From Roridomyces roridus (lineage: Eukaryota > Basidiomycota > Agaricomycetes > Agaricales > Mycenaceae), in contig JARKIF010000152.1 of assembly GCA_029378245.1 (NCBI GenBank), forward strand, positions 1 through 64,000: a stretch of DNA of 64,000 bases, read 5' to 3'. How positions within the stretch are numbered: position 1 is the first letter of the stretch; every line of letters begins with the position of its first letter. This document shows, piece after piece, positions 53,820-64,000 of the stretch. The notes below the pieces were generated by a model. That model made no database searches, was not told the origin of the DNA, and was given only the letters and a program-made list of their open reading frames with translations. Both the position numbers and the translations under genes were made by a program.

Positions 53820-54235
53820 TGAGTTGGTGGAACGCACCTGTGTATGACCGTTGATTCAACCGCTCCTCTCGCATTCCTCAGAGCCCGAATCCATCTTTGA
53901 CTTCGTGCCATGAGTCTTGAGCCGTGCATCGGGTGAGTTCTTGACGATGCGTCTGCGCGTTGAGGGCAGGCGCCGAAGAGGGTCGAGCAGAGCTCGTGTG
54001 CTCGAGTCAATTCATTTACATATTCCGTGTTGTCTCGGGCTCGTTCCTTGAATGGTTCGACGGCAAGGCCGTTGACTGGAAACTGGTGGATTCGGTAGTG
54101 GTTGTCGTCAAACTTCTTCGCGGACAAACAAGGCAAATGTGATCGTCCAGTGTCTTCGGACTCACGCAATTCGACCGCCTCCAACATGCTCAAGGCAAAA
54201 GGCACCCATTCAATTACAATGTTAATAATACAGGT
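53820..54235 (+). repeat. Amplified module with kinase upstream region and worn P-loop exon
   Basis: It has the same order as 13320-13735: GAAC/GAAACGCACC, GTCGAGCAGAGCTCGTGTGC and GACGGCAAGGCCGTTGACTG, then a kinase exon fragment reading NSTASNMLKAKGTHS (about 54165-54220). The Gly-Lys of the P-loop is lost. It abuts the 3' end of F-box copy 6. Confidence 0.7.
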
Positions 54236-56025
54236 TCGGGTGCGTCAGGCAACCCGGTCCACGGTGAATATTCGGGGACCTGGATTGGTGGTCCATAGGT
54301 AACAGCGAAATCGAGTCCATTCTCGATGAAGGAGGAGAGGGCGGCGTCGTGCACGATGTCAAAGTCCATCGGCCTCTCAAAGTCAATTTTCACGCGCTGC
54401 AGGGTGGAGGCCCGGGCAGTGATGAATTGGAGAAGAGTTTTGTCGGTGATCAACTCTTCCCTTGCTACGACGATGTCAAAGTCGCGGAGGATTGGAAGAG
54501 GTATCGTCGACTCGGGGGTCACAAGAGGTGCCAGGAAATCCCCCTTCCAATCTGGGGTGTCCCATCTCGAGAAAGATTTGTCCGAGGTGATGTGAAGGTG
54601 TAGAAGGCTAGGCGGGAGATGGAGCAATATTTCTTTGACTGACGAGGGGCCGAGTTTCCTTGTCGTGAGTGATAGACTCTCTAGGAGAGGTAAAGTGGCC
54701 AAGAATCGGACGAGAGATGGCTCTGAGAAAGAATCACGATTTGTATGGTGATTTCCCCACCAGGCTCTGTCATCCTCTGTCATCCAGTCCGTTCTAAGTG
54801 TGAGATTCTTGAGCTGCGGCACGTTGATCTTGTCGAGAAGGATGGATGACGGGGTACCATCACCTGATAGATGCAGTGTCTGGAGGAGGTGGAGGTCCAC
54901 GGAGGGGAGTTCACCGACGCGTCGGATGTTTGAAAAGTGATCTTTAAGCACGAAGGAGAGACTGCGGAGCTGAGAGCATCTGGATATGATCAACAAGCCT
55001 GCATCGATTCTGAGACGGGAAGGTTCCCGCATCCAAGTGGGGTTTTCATCTGGAAAAGAAACATTGGACAGGGCTGTCAGGCGACTCCACTCGACGGGTA
55101 GCTGAGGTGAGACAAGGCCTTCCCCAAAAGCCGCGAAAGCTGCAACCTTGGGACCCGAAAGGAATGACAAGTTGTCCCACTGTGCGAAGCCGGGCGAGGC
55201 CCATTCGTTGCTAGCCTCATGATACTGCAGTCCGACGCTCTTTAGTTGCGGAACATCGGCAGCGCTAAGCTGTTCCAGCTTCCGGAAGACGGACACACTG
55301 GCCGAGAAACGGATGTGCTGCCAACGGTAGGCCAGGGAAAAGATGTTGTGAATGATTGACTGGGAGGGCGGTAAACCAAACGGTGACTGGAGGTCATAGT
55401 GCAGCGAAATGGATAGTGGGCATTGACGACTCCGTTCTAGCCATGCCTTGACGACGTCCGCAACCAGTGCAGCCCTTCTTTCCTCAGCAACGAGCCACGG
55501 ATCAGGCGGATACTCAAGTTCCGACTCGGACACGGCGGGAGCAGGCTCGCACTCCTCGGGCAGCTTCCCGCGATCCACAATATGGAGGCTCGACCAGAGG
55601 CGAGGGGTCGCAAGCGAAAGTGTCCTCCAGGCACTGCATATACGGCCCAAAAGCAGCGGCGCCTCGCTCACGTCCATGACACAGTTTCGATGGGTGGGGA
55701 GACAGGCTAGGAATATTTCCTGCATTACATCTGCTGGCATGCGCCGAATGGGCGAGAAGAGGGCTGTGTGGGCATGCAGATAGGTTTGAAGCTCCTCGCG
55801 CTCCTCAAGTAACTTGTTGAGGGCTTGGCGCATGCCCGTGATTTTGTTTTCGAGACATTTCATTTGGAGAAGAGGTTCTGCCAGGAAGGCCTTGAGTTCG
55901 GCGGTTTCGCCGACAGTCGGACAGTAGTTGGTGCCCAGCCAGGAGGCGAAGGGAGATCTCATGGTGTAGTTGAGTGGTGCAGCTAGTGGTGGGTAAGGGT
56001 GAAAGGGGAAATGACCGTCCATCAT
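54214..56025 (-). CDS. F-box-like/LRR protein, copy 6 (intact, most divergent)
   Basis: The start is placed at 56025 (MMDGHFPFHPYPPLAAPLNY). It has its own N-terminus, then SWLGTNYCPTVGE, a coiled coil (KITGMRQALNKLLEER), the F-box-like RRMPADVMQEIFLACLPTHR and WRTLSLATPRLWSSLHIVD. Leucine-rich units follow (LRSLSFVLKDHF, LLQTLHLSGD, LKNLTLRTD, LESLSLTTRK). It closes with EYSPWTGLPDAPEPVLL. Its spacer residues and promoter differ from the others: the shared leader is absent upstream. It is probably an older member of the array. Confidence 0.87.
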   Translation of the reverse strand: MMDGHFPFHPYPPLAAPLNYTMRSPFASWLGTNYCPTVGETAELKAFLAEPLLQMKCLENKITGMRQALNKLLEEREELQTYLHAHTALFSPIRRMPADVMQEIFLACLPTHRNCVMDVSEAPLLLGRICSAWRTLSLATPRLWSSLHIVDRGKLPEECEPAPAVSESELEYPPDPWLVAEERRAALVADVVKAWLERSRQCPLSISLHYDLQSPFGLPPSQSIIHNIFSLAYRWQHIRFSASVSVFRKLEQLSAADVPQLKSVGLQYHEASNEWASPGFAQWDNLSFLSGPKVAAFAAFGEGLVSPQLPVEWSRLTALSNVSFPDENPTWMREPSRLRIDAGLLIISRCSQLRSLSFVLKDHFSNIRRVGELPSVDLHLLQTLHLSGDGTPSSILLDKINVPQLKNLTLRTDWMTEDDRAWWGNHHTNRDSFSEPSLVRFLATLPLLESLSLTTRKLGPSSVKEILLHLPPSLLHLHITSDKSFSRWDTPDWKGDFLAPLVTPESTIPLPILRDFDIVVAREELITDKTLLQFITARASTLQRVKIDFERPMDFDIVHDAALSSFIENGLDFAVTYGPPIQVPEYSPWTGLPDAPEPVLLTL

Positions 56026-56115
56026 GATCGATTGATCTCGTCCACAACGATTCCAATTTACACTGCATGATTGGAGCGAGCAAGCGGTGTGCAATTACTA
56101 TGCTAACTCATCTAC

Positions 56116-57800
56116 TTATACTGATTTGGGCGCGTCAGGCAACCCGGTCCACGGTGAATATTTGGGGCCCTCGACTGGTAGATAGGTTACAGAAAAATCG
56201 AGTCCGTTCTCAATGAGGGGCGAAAGGGCGTCGTGGATGTCAAACTGCATTCTCCTTTCAAAGTTTATCTTGACACGCTTGAGAGTGGAGGCCCGGGCGG
56301 TTATGAATTGGAGAAGGGTTTCGTCGGCGATCAGTTCTTCCCCCGCAATGGCGATGTCAAAGTCGCGGAGGACAGGAAGAGATATCGTCGACGCGGGCAT
56401 CATGGCAAGAGAGGCCAAAAAATCCCCTTTGGACTCTGCGTGGTACCTTGAGGCGTACTTGTCTGCATCGATGTGAAGGTGCCGGAGACTACGCGGGAGA
56501 TGGAGTAGTATTTCTTTCACCGAGGGTAGGCTGAATGGACCCGTCGTAAGGGATAGACTCTCGAGAAGAGGCAACGTAGCCAAGAAGCGGACGAGAGATG
56601 ACTCGGAGTCCGGCTCGGGTTCACTGGCAGGGTTCCAGGGATCTTTGGTCCTGAGCGTGAAATCCTTGAGCTGCGGGACGCTAATCCTCTCGAGGAGTGA
56701 CGCAATTGTGCTGGGCTCTCCTGATAGATAAAGTGACTGCAGAAGGTGGTGGTCCACGAAGTCAAGTTCACCGGCGATCCGGAGGTTTGAAAGTTCGAAG
56801 GAGAGACTGAGGACATGAGTGCATCTTGTGATTGTGGATAAGACTGCCTCAATAGTAGTACGGGACGGCGGCCGCGCCCAATCCATGTGCACTTCTGCAA
56901 GATTTGACAGGGATGTGAGGCGATTCCACTCGAGTGGTAGCTGAGACACGTCAAGGCCTCTCCCAGAAGCCGCGATAGTTGTCACGTTGGCACCTGCAAG
57001 GAATGGCAAGGAGTTCCATGCGAAGCCAGGCGATTCCCATCCAGCCTGCTGACTCCGCAGTGTGACGCTCTGTAGCTGCGGAACATCCGCAGCGCCGAGC
57101 TGTACTAGCTCCTGGAAGACCGGAGCAGTGGCTGCGAAATGGATGTGCTGCCAACGGGAAGCCAGCGAAAAGATGGTCTGTATGATAGACTGGGATGGCT
57201 GATAACCAAACTCGAGGTCATATTGCAGCGAAAGGGATAGTGGGCACTGACCAGCCCGTTCTAGCCATGCCCGGACGGCGTCGGCAACCTGTGCAGCCCT
57301 CGGTTCCTGAGGAGCGATGGGCCACGGCGCACACTCATAGTCGGAAGCAGGCTCGGACTCCGCCTGCTGAGGCGGCTCCCCGCGATCCACAATATGCAGG
57401 CTCGCCCAGAGGCGAGGGGTCGCAAGCAAAAGTGTCCTCAGGCGCTGCATATACGCCCCAGGAGAAGGGGCGCCTCGCTCGCGTCCATGACACAGTTTCG
57501 ATGGGTGGGGAGACACGCCAGGAATATTTCCTGCATGATATCTGTTGGCATGCGCCGAATAGGCGAGAGGAGGGCCTCGTGCGACTGGACAATGGAGCCC
57601 AGTCCCTCGCGCTCCTCCAGTAACTTGTTAAGAGCGTGCTGTAGGTCGGCGATTTTGCTATCAAGGCATTTCATTTGGCGAAGAGGTTGAGCCAAGAAAG
57701 CTTGAATTTCGACTGCCTCTTCTGCGGTTGGACAGTAGTTGGTGCCCAGCTTAGAGGTTAAGCGAGAATCCATGATGTGAGCAGAAATCGCGGCGGACAT
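56116..57800 (-). pseudogene. F-box/LRR gene copy 7, broken by a 1-nt deletion
   Basis: From 57800 the first 120 codons match copy 4 (DSKIADLQHALNKLLEEREG, RRMPTDIMQEIFLACLPTH), ending LLGRICSA and a stop. The paralogs have GCCTGGAGGGCACTTTC here; this copy has GCCTGAGGACACTTTT (57445-57460), one base shorter. The remaining 460 codons stay open in the shifted frame to KYSPWTGLPDAPKSV. The break lies inside the F-box. A translation starting after it would lack the Skp1-binding domain. The 3' end is 91 bp from the start of copy 6. Confidence 0.88.
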
Positions 57801-57879
57801 GAGAGTGGTGGGAGGAGAACGATGTGAAGTGATTGAGCGCCTGACGAGCGCCTATCTCGCCTGGGGTTACAATTGTGCG

Positions 57880-58130
57880 TTTAAAGGCCAAGTCCCCTCC
57901 ACTGCTTTCTGCTCGAGGATCTCCCGCTCTATCAACTCGCGTTCCACCTGCCTCAGTCGCATGAGGGCTCCGCAGTCGATGCCAAGTGCAGCAGCTATCT
58001 ACGAAGAAGACGGCAAAAAAGGAGCCAATATGAGTCTACTTTTGAAACCAGGCATGCAATAACTCACGAAAGGTAGCTGAGAAGAAAGAGGCCAAGAATT
58101 TGAGGCAGGTGTACTGGAGGAACGGTTGGG
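57880..58130 (-). pseudogene. Coiled-coil gene remnant upstream of copy 7
   Basis: The minus strand reads ALMRLRQVERELIEREILEQ then KAVEG (about 57966-57895), preceded by an intron (GTGAGTTATTGC...TCGTAG) and a hydrophobic stretch (FLASFFSATF). In this copy the stop is lost and the frame reads on. Confidence 0.45.
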
Positions 58131-58179
58131 GGCATGCGGTTACGCAGTCAACTTCTTAGGCCCTTCACGCCGTCCGTTC

Positions 58180-58429
58180 CAGGTGGGCGTGCATTGTCCA
58201 GAAAACTACAGAGATGTGTTGGAAAGAATGAAATTTCAGTTGGTGAAACGCACCTGCGTATGTCGGTACAGGTCCACTTGTTCCTTCATCGAGTGAGTTT
58301 TGACGACGCGTCTTCGCGTTGAGGGCCGAAGGGGTCGAGCAGAGCTCGTGTGCTGGAGTCAATTCATTCAACTCCTGTGCCGTGCCGGGGTGATTCAACG
58401 AAGTAAGGGTGGTCGCGGTAGGGAGTGAG
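58180..58429 (+). repeat. Truncated copy of the amplified kinase upstream module
   Basis: GTGAAACGCACCTG, GTCTTCGCGTTGAGGGC and GGTCGAGCAGAGCTCGTGTG mark the module. It lacks the P-loop exon and is followed, after a MITE, by ASA1. This supports an ancestral kinase-ASA1 arrangement. Confidence 0.65.
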
Positions 58430-58868
58430 CAAGGGGTTGCCTGTCAGCTGAGATCAGAAATCAACCCTCTACAGTATGTTCGTGTTTGCCTAGCCATCAA
58501 TGGCCAGAGTTTCGGTGCATACAACTATGTAAGGGTCATAATTATGGTCAAAGGTTAAGCGTTACGATAAGGACACAGTTCCATTGAAATTCACCAAGGG
58601 GTTGCCTGCCAGCTGAGATCACCTCTGCAGTATGTTCGTGTTTGGCAGAGCCATCAATGGCACTGACTGGGTACGACTTGGAGGCATTGTTCACTTGTAA
58701 AAATTGAATTTCAATGGAACTGTGTCCTTATCGTAACGCTTAACCTTTGACCATAATTATGACCCTTACATAGTTGTATGCACCGAAACTCTGGCCATTG
58801 ATGGCTATGCAAACACGAACATACTGTAGAGGGTTGATTTCTGATCTCAGCTGACAGGCAACCCCTTG
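58430..58868. mobile_element. hAT-type MITE with 164-bp inverted repeats (439 bp)
   Basis: The ends are CAAGGGGTTGCCTG and its inverse; the inverted repeats (58430-58593 and 58705-58868) differ at a single position. An 8-bp duplication GGAGTGAG flanks both sides (58422-58429 and 58869-58876), as expected for hAT elements. The 111-bp centre carries a third, diverged copy of the same terminus (58595-58663, CAAGGGGTTGCCTGCCAGCT). No coding capacity. The near-identity of the ends indicates recent movement. Confidence 0.96.
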
Positions 58869-58906
58869 GGAGTGAGTGTGGCCCGTGGGAACACGCGATC
58901 AACTTG

Positions 58907-60290
58907 ATGGCTCTACCCCCAGCGTCGCCTTCTCATCTCCTTCGGACCCATTCCTCGGACGTCTCAGCCCTCTTCTTCTCAGACGATAATGAACGGCTCT
59001 ACTCTGGAGACGCGTCGGGACTGATTGTCGTCACATCTACGCGTACTCTTCGCCCCATCGTAACCTGGGCAGCTCACACCGACGGAATCCTCGGCGTCCA
59101 AGAATGGGGCTTCAAAATCATCACGTCCGCTACTTTCAATAGGCACTAAAAAGTAGTGCACTCACTCACTCTAGTCACTCACGGGACCACAAGTTGCACG
59201 TTTGGAACCGCGTCGAGGATCTCCCGCGCGTCGGAGGGTCAGCATCCATGTCTGGGTTACCGCCTCCTACACTATGCTATTCTTTGGATGTCAACGCGCT
59301 CAACTACTGCCGTTTTTCCCTCCTCCCACAATCGGACTCGGAATCAGCACTGATCGCGCTACCCAATCTGGTCGAATCCTCCGAGGTGTGCCTCCCTGCA
59401 CTTGGAGTATCGCCTTGTTCATACGCGTAGGCAGATATATGGGAACTACCCTCCCAGAAACGTATCCACGCCTCCATAGGCACGCAGCGTACCCAACACA
59501 TCTTCTCTCTCGAGGGGCGCGACGGGATGCGCACCGGGCTCATCATGGCAATGCACCTCTTCCGTGCGTTGCCGCCTTCTGAAGGGTCGTCAGCGCGTGC
59601 AGCGGGGGAGCTACGGCTGATTTGTGCCTACGAGGATGGGAGCGTCGCGTTAAGGCGATTTGCTGGCAGTGGCAAGCACACAGGTCCGGAGCTGGAGACT
59701 TCCATCGAAGGCCGGGGCTGGGAGGTCATTTGGAACTCGAAACTCCATGTCGAAGCCAGTGCGTCTTTCTACCACCCCAGGAGTTTAGTGTTCTGACCTG
59801 TAGTGAAGTCATGGCAATGCGCGTGTCTCGTGACAACAAACTCGCACTGACCGTCTCTGCGGACCACCTCGTAGGCCGGTACTCCCTCGATGCACGAGAT
59901 CAAGAATCGGCAGGCGTGATTCACCGTACTACACACCCAGGCAACGGCTGCATCGCGATCCGCGACGATGGACGCGTATGTGCAATCGGCGGATGGGATG
60001 GGCGGTAGGCCACTCGTTCTTGTCAACAATATGAATGTTAACAATTGCTCAGAATTCGTCTCTACTCTACAAAAAACCTCAAGCCCCTCGGAACGCTGCG
60101 GTACCACAAGACCGGGTGTCAGGCGCTTGAATTCGCGCGTTCCGTGGAAGTTACTACCGGTGAAGACGAAGAGGAAGAAGATGAAGAGATGAGTGCTGCA
60201 GAGCGGGAAGCCCGAGGGCGGTGGCTCGCTGCGGGCTCCAAGGACAATAGGGTATCGTTGTGGGCGTTGATTAGTTTCGAGAAGACTTGA
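58907..60290 (+). CDS. ASA1: ASTRA-associated protein 1, WD-repeat protein
   Basis: The exons are 58907-59124, 59175-59385, 59431-59758, 59809-60004 and 60053-60290. The protein is a WD40 propeller of the ASTRA complex, involved in PIKK stability and chromatin remodelling. Landmarks are LRTHSSDVSALFFSDDNERL, GDASGLIVVTSTRTLRPI, DHKLHVWN, CYSLDVNALNYCRFSLLP, RTGLIMAMHLFR, ICAYEDGSVALRRF, SRDNKLALTVSADHLVGRY, RTTHPGNGCIAIRDDGRV, GGWDGRIRLYSTKNLKPLG and GRWLAAGSKDNRVSLWAL. An acidic loop (EDEEEEDEE) precedes the last blade. The start codon is the ATG at 58907. A hAT MITE lies 39 bp upstream, in its promoter. A decayed 3' copy lies at 20.4-20.96 kb. Confidence 0.9.
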
Positions 60291-60982
60291 ACAAAGGAGT
60301 TGGATTACAAGCTCAGTCCAGAGTTCAGCTCACGAAATATTACTATCATTATTCAAAAAGAAGTACATCTTGGGGCATTACAGAGCTGACGACAAACCTG
60401 ACAAGATACGTAGGTTAGAAACACCGCGAATCGGCCGAGAAAATAATTCTAAATACCTCGCTGGGTACGACAACAGAGCAAGGGATTTAGAGGCAACAAG
60501 CACGTCGAGGTGGTGGAGGTTTCGCTACATTCACGGTAAGCATCATTCCTCGACGGAAGAGAGAAAAGCTACCATTAGGAGAAGGTAGGTATCGCGGAGA
60601 GTGTCTGTCCGTTTCGTGGCGAGCGATGATGGCAAGTAGAGCGTTGAAAGGACGAGACAAGCAGGTTCGAGTTGGAGGTCGTTGCATCTTGGAGCCCTAT
60701 ACAGCATCATGAGCATTCGATCCGAAGTACAGATAAAAACGCACGAGAATCGGCCGAATTAACCCATATCCTATAGTAATCCAGATAGTAATGTGCAGGG
60801 GAGTATCTTCCTTTGATTGGTTCCATCCGAGGCGAATTGCAGTAGCAGGGGCACAGAATCATAAGCATCTCGTATTCACGTTTCGTTTCGTCTTGTTCGG
60901 GGAGAAAGAGGCCTAACCAAGCAGCGATGCGAGCAGTCGGGGAGTAATCAAGCAAGAATCCGTTGTAGGGATAGAAGCGTCT
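60291..60982. other. Convergent 3' region, no gene seen
   Basis: It lies between the ends of ASA1 and the RRM gene. Short frames only; probably 3' UTRs of both genes. Confidence 0.5.
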
Positions 60983-62621
60983 TCAAACATAGAAGCCCAC
61001 GTCACGGCTCAACGGGGCGCGAGCATACATCGTGTCGGGAATCCAACTACAGTTAGGCAATGAGCAATGCGCAGGTCAGAAGAGGGGACACGAACCGTCC
61101 AGAGAACATGCTATTGCCATACACGGGGTAGGAGTTGATCGGGGGGAAAGAAGGCGAGGGATAGAACTGGGGCTGACGCTGCATATAGGCAGGTGCTCCT
61201 TGCCACTGACGCGCCGAATGTCCATAATAGTCGCTCTGGTCGTCAAATACGATCTGGGGCATCGACACCGCTGGAGCACAGCGCGATGACGGCAGGAGAG
61301 AAGCTGGAAAGGATGGAGGGAAGGAGAGCTGAGGGGAGAACGTAGGGGTCTCAGGAAGCGGAGACTCGGGCGCAGACCCAGGACCAGCATCAGCCTCTAC
61401 GAGGTAGACAACCCGCACCGTGCAACCTGCGTACGACTCGCCATCAAGAGCGCGATGGGCTTCCTGAGCGGCTGCCAATGCATCGTACTCGACGATCGCA
61501 GCGGTGGTGCTAGGAGCGGGAGTCGAGGCAGAGCCGGGGAGGAATGGTTTCGAGGACGCGGAGCGAGTGGGCAAGGTGACGATGCGCAACACATTGACGG
61601 TACCAAAAGGGCATACTAAACCCCTCAGGTCGTCCTCGGATCCAAACAAGAGCAACGGCAGATTGGCGAGTAAAAGCGTGCTCGTGGGCAGAGAGGGATT
61701 GCTAGTGGGTACCTGGCTGCTAACGACAGGAGGTGCGCTATTCAAAGTGGCGGCGGCGGGAGGCTGGACAACGCCCGCGCGATCTCCACCATCCAGAAAG
61801 CCTGAATAACTTGTTCAACGGCCGGGAGATAGTGTCAGATGCAGGCAGACCTTTGGAACGCTGAACCACGGCCCACGAGATGTCCATACCGCCGCCGCCT
61901 CCTTTGCCGTTGCGACCAAGAGCCGCCATCGCCTGTCTGGCCTCTTCGTGAGAAGACATGACGACAAATCCACGCCGACGAGAGGCGCCATCAAGGGTTG
62001 CGAGAATGACACAGTGCGATACAGTTCCGTAGGGGGTAAAGGTCTCTGCAAGGGATTGGCTGAAAAGGCGTAAGAATATACGCGAGTTGAGATTGAGATA
62101 CACGTACTTGGTCATTCCGAAAGGGACGCCCAGAACGTATAGATTGCGCCGCGCATCAGCGCGCCGCCCTTGTTGAGCACCATGAGACGCGGCAGGAGAG
62201 GCTGAGCGGATGATGGGCGTGACAAGGCTGAAAAGACGCGTCAAACGCGTTTCTAAAGCTTGAAATCACTTACAGAGAAGATCCTGCGATGTTGTATCCA
62301 TTCATGCAGAGTGCCTTGCTGGATTTGAGCGTTAGAGGGGAGGCATGCGAGAAAAGAAGACAAGACACACCGAGCAGAATCACCAGTGAAAAAAGTGATC
62401 TCCAGGGCGTCGTCCGAGTCTTGAGAGGTACGAATGTCCCCGATGAGAGTGCTAAAGAGCGAGAGCACCTCCAAGCGATTGACTGACGCGGTGTGAATGG
62501 AGAGGAAAGGATTCAGGGGAAAAGGATACATACCATTCTGTGGGATGTTCTCTACGCGTACCGAGTTGGTCTCGCGGCTGAACTTGAAGATAGGGCCGGA
62601 GAGGGAAGGGGTATGGGTCAT
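60983..62621 (-). CDS. RNA-binding protein with RRM domains
   Basis: The start is at 62621 (MTHTPSLSGPIFKFSRETN). Exons join through short introns after VENIPQN, GDSAR, GYNIAGSSL, VPFGMT and VVQRSK, with a last one at 61047-61095. The first RRM has SVRVENIPQNVNRLEVLSLF and MNGYNIAG. The second has RNLYVLGVPFGMT, FTPYGTVSHCVILATLD and RRGFVVMSSHEEARQAM. The third has TLLLANLPLLLFGSEDDLRG and FGTVNVLRIV...AIVEYDALAAAQEAHRAL. The C-terminus is Pro/Ser/Gln-rich and ends DTMYARAPLSRDVGFYV. It probably binds mRNA; the RRM order is reminiscent of Mei2-type proteins, but the specific role is unknown. Confidence 0.85.
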
Positions 62622-62769
62622 ATTCAAGAAGGGAGATGGGAGTAGGAGACAAGAAAGAAACTGATCAAATCAGACGCGACTTGTCCAGTTCGGATATGCA
62701 AGCGCAATCCAACGAATAGGGCCGACATTACTTAGTCTCTTACAGACCCTCGACGCTCCGTACGCCGAC

Positions 62770-64000
62770 ATGGACTTGTCTCAATTCACCAACAGACCGC
62801 TCCAATCTTTGGCTATCCCAACGTCAACCCTCTCGGTTCTTCTGAAAGCTGGCTACGAGAATGTCCAAGATCTCGACACGTCGAATGCTGAAAAACTAGC
62901 CAAAGGTAGGTAGGTTCAGGTCGAGGAAACTGAATCGGCTAATAGCCAGACCTTTCCATTCCGCTGCAATCCTCCCAGGCGATATTCTCGCAAAGGCACA
63001 CTCAAAGTCGCGCCGTTCCGCTGACGCAATCGGCCTCCACCGCTGCCTCCTTGTCAGCGAGTCGAATTCCCACCAAGTGTGCACCGTTGGACGCGCTCCT
63101 GGGTGGTGGTCTCCCGCAGCGGCATGTGCTAGAGTTATCTGGCCCACCTGGAACTCCCAAAGGTGCCATTGCGGTCGGAATCGTTCGCTCCTTCCTCAAA
63201 GAAAACCCGGAAAAGGAGGTGATATTCCTCGGTAAGCCGTCTGTCGTCAACTGGGAAGGACGAAGCTTAGTTGGACAGAAACGCAGAATATGACGACCGC
63301 GCCAGCCCTGAAAAAGGTCATTCCATCTGACGCGGCCAAGCGTACATTCCACCACTTTCTCAACACGCTCCCGGAAATGGTCGTGTTCCTTCACACCTTG
63401 CCGTCCATCCTTGATGAACGCCCCAAGGTGTGTGTTGTCAGTTCTGCGCTCTACATCTGACTAGGATTCGACAGTTTGGTTTGCTTGTGCTCTCCTCGCT
63501 ACATTTTCCTCTCCAACCTTCCAAGAAAATAACGCCAAAGATGAGGACTATGGTTCTTGAAAACATCAAGCAAAGCCTGCTGAAACTCACGGCGCGAGGT
63601 GTCACAGTGGGTGTTTTCCACCTTGTCAGTTCACTGCTGAGTGGGTGGTAGGTGGTCGTGACCAGTCAGCTCGCAACCAAGCTACTAGCCGCCGATGGTT
63701 CGCCTGCAACGTTTGATACGGGCGCTCGGGCGGTCATGGTCCCGCAACTCGGTGAGTTGGATGCTCAGGGCCTTTTCAGCTTCTCATTGTGTGCAGATCC
63801 GAGCTACCTTCCCTCCGCTCTCTCTTTCCGCGTCGTTATCTGCCCAAACCAGAAGAATTCTGGGTACGTTTCACTATCTTGACTTTACGGCCGCGATTTA
63901 AAGTGCTTGCAGCGTGTTTAGGATGCTAACAGAACCGGGCAAGGGAAAGCAACGTACTGTGGTCAAGGAGGAGCCGTATACGATCGTATGTCTTGAGTTC
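62770..64000 (+). CDS. RAD51 paralog-like recombination protein (3' end beyond window)
   Basis: The exons are 62770-62905, 62950-63231, 63279-63427, 63475-63606, 63652-63751, 63797-63863 and 63913 onward. The protein starts MDLSQFTNRPLQSLAIPTST with a short N-terminal helical domain, then the RecA-core entry IPTKCAPLDALLGGGLPQRH (typical of RAD51C/XRCC3/Rad57). The Walker A position reads GPPGTPKGA instead of GxxGxGKT. Core strands FGLLVLSSLHFPLQ (Walker B position) and GVTVVVTSQLATKL (L2-side TNQ-like) follow, with MVPQL and FRVVICPNQKNSG. It is best compared with RAD51C, and probably acts in homologous recombination without standard ATP binding. Confidence 0.75.

Noticed and set aside
58904..58906. 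TTG as start of ASA1
   Set aside because: An ATG follows immediately at 58907 and gives the expected N-terminus.
1..64000. CRISPR array, rRNA genes or bacterial-type operons
   Set aside because: No regular short direct repeats with spacers, no rRNA-like conserved blocks; spliced eukaryotic genes throughout.

Overview
The window looks like a basidiomycete nuclear genome, most likely an agaricomycete mushroom. Introns are about 45-55 nt with GT-AG ends and sit in compact genes on both strands. The gene set includes agaricomycete-type families: an F-box/leucine-rich paralog array, two uncharacterised basidiomycete families, a CRH-type GH16 with a chitin-binding module and a heterotrimeric G-alpha. 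Exon models were derived by hand from reading frames and splice sites; family names come from recognising conserved motifs, without database searches.

Layout. 1-8.6 kb is repeat-rich: a possible retroelement tail and LTR, then two related transposons with long inverted repeats (A, 1564-4194; B, 4913-7955). They surround and interrupt a second copy of the gene at 39.8-40.6 kb. 8.6-16.6 kb holds two broken F-box/LRR genes; the first is split by four different mobile elements. 16.7-19.3 kb has two basidiomycete-specific genes. 19.8-21 kb has dead copies of a dephospho-CoA kinase and of ASA1. 22.3-31.6 kb holds a G-alpha subunit, a small unknown gene, P450 and alcohol dehydrogenase relics, a large Ser/Pro-rich protein and a 93-residue protein. 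29.3-35 kb is otherwise gene-poor.

35-40.7 kb is the better-preserved inverted counterpart of 4.2-15.4 kb: two intact F-box/LRR genes, then the duplicated gene in tail-to-tail orientation. 40.7-51.2 kb is an ordinary housekeeping block: EFM7-like methyltransferase, decayed RPC9-like gene, alpha/beta hydrolase, 5-formyltetrahydrofolate cyclo-ligase divergent from PIG-P, EXO1 and GH16/CRH. 51.6-57.8 kb has three more F-box/LRR copies (one frameshifted). 58.4-64 kb has a young hAT-type MITE, ASA1, an RRM protein and the 5' part of a RAD51-paralog-like gene that runs off the edge.

The main story is the F-box/LRR array. Seven near-full-length copies and one scrap are spread over about 50 kb as an amplified module. 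The module carries the gene, a shared 5' leader, the promoter and first coding exon of a dephospho-CoA kinase, and the last exon of a coiled-coil gene. Copies have diverged by transposon insertion, small deletions and apparent gene conversion. Four copies keep open frames and probably act as substrate receptors of SCF ubiquitin ligases.
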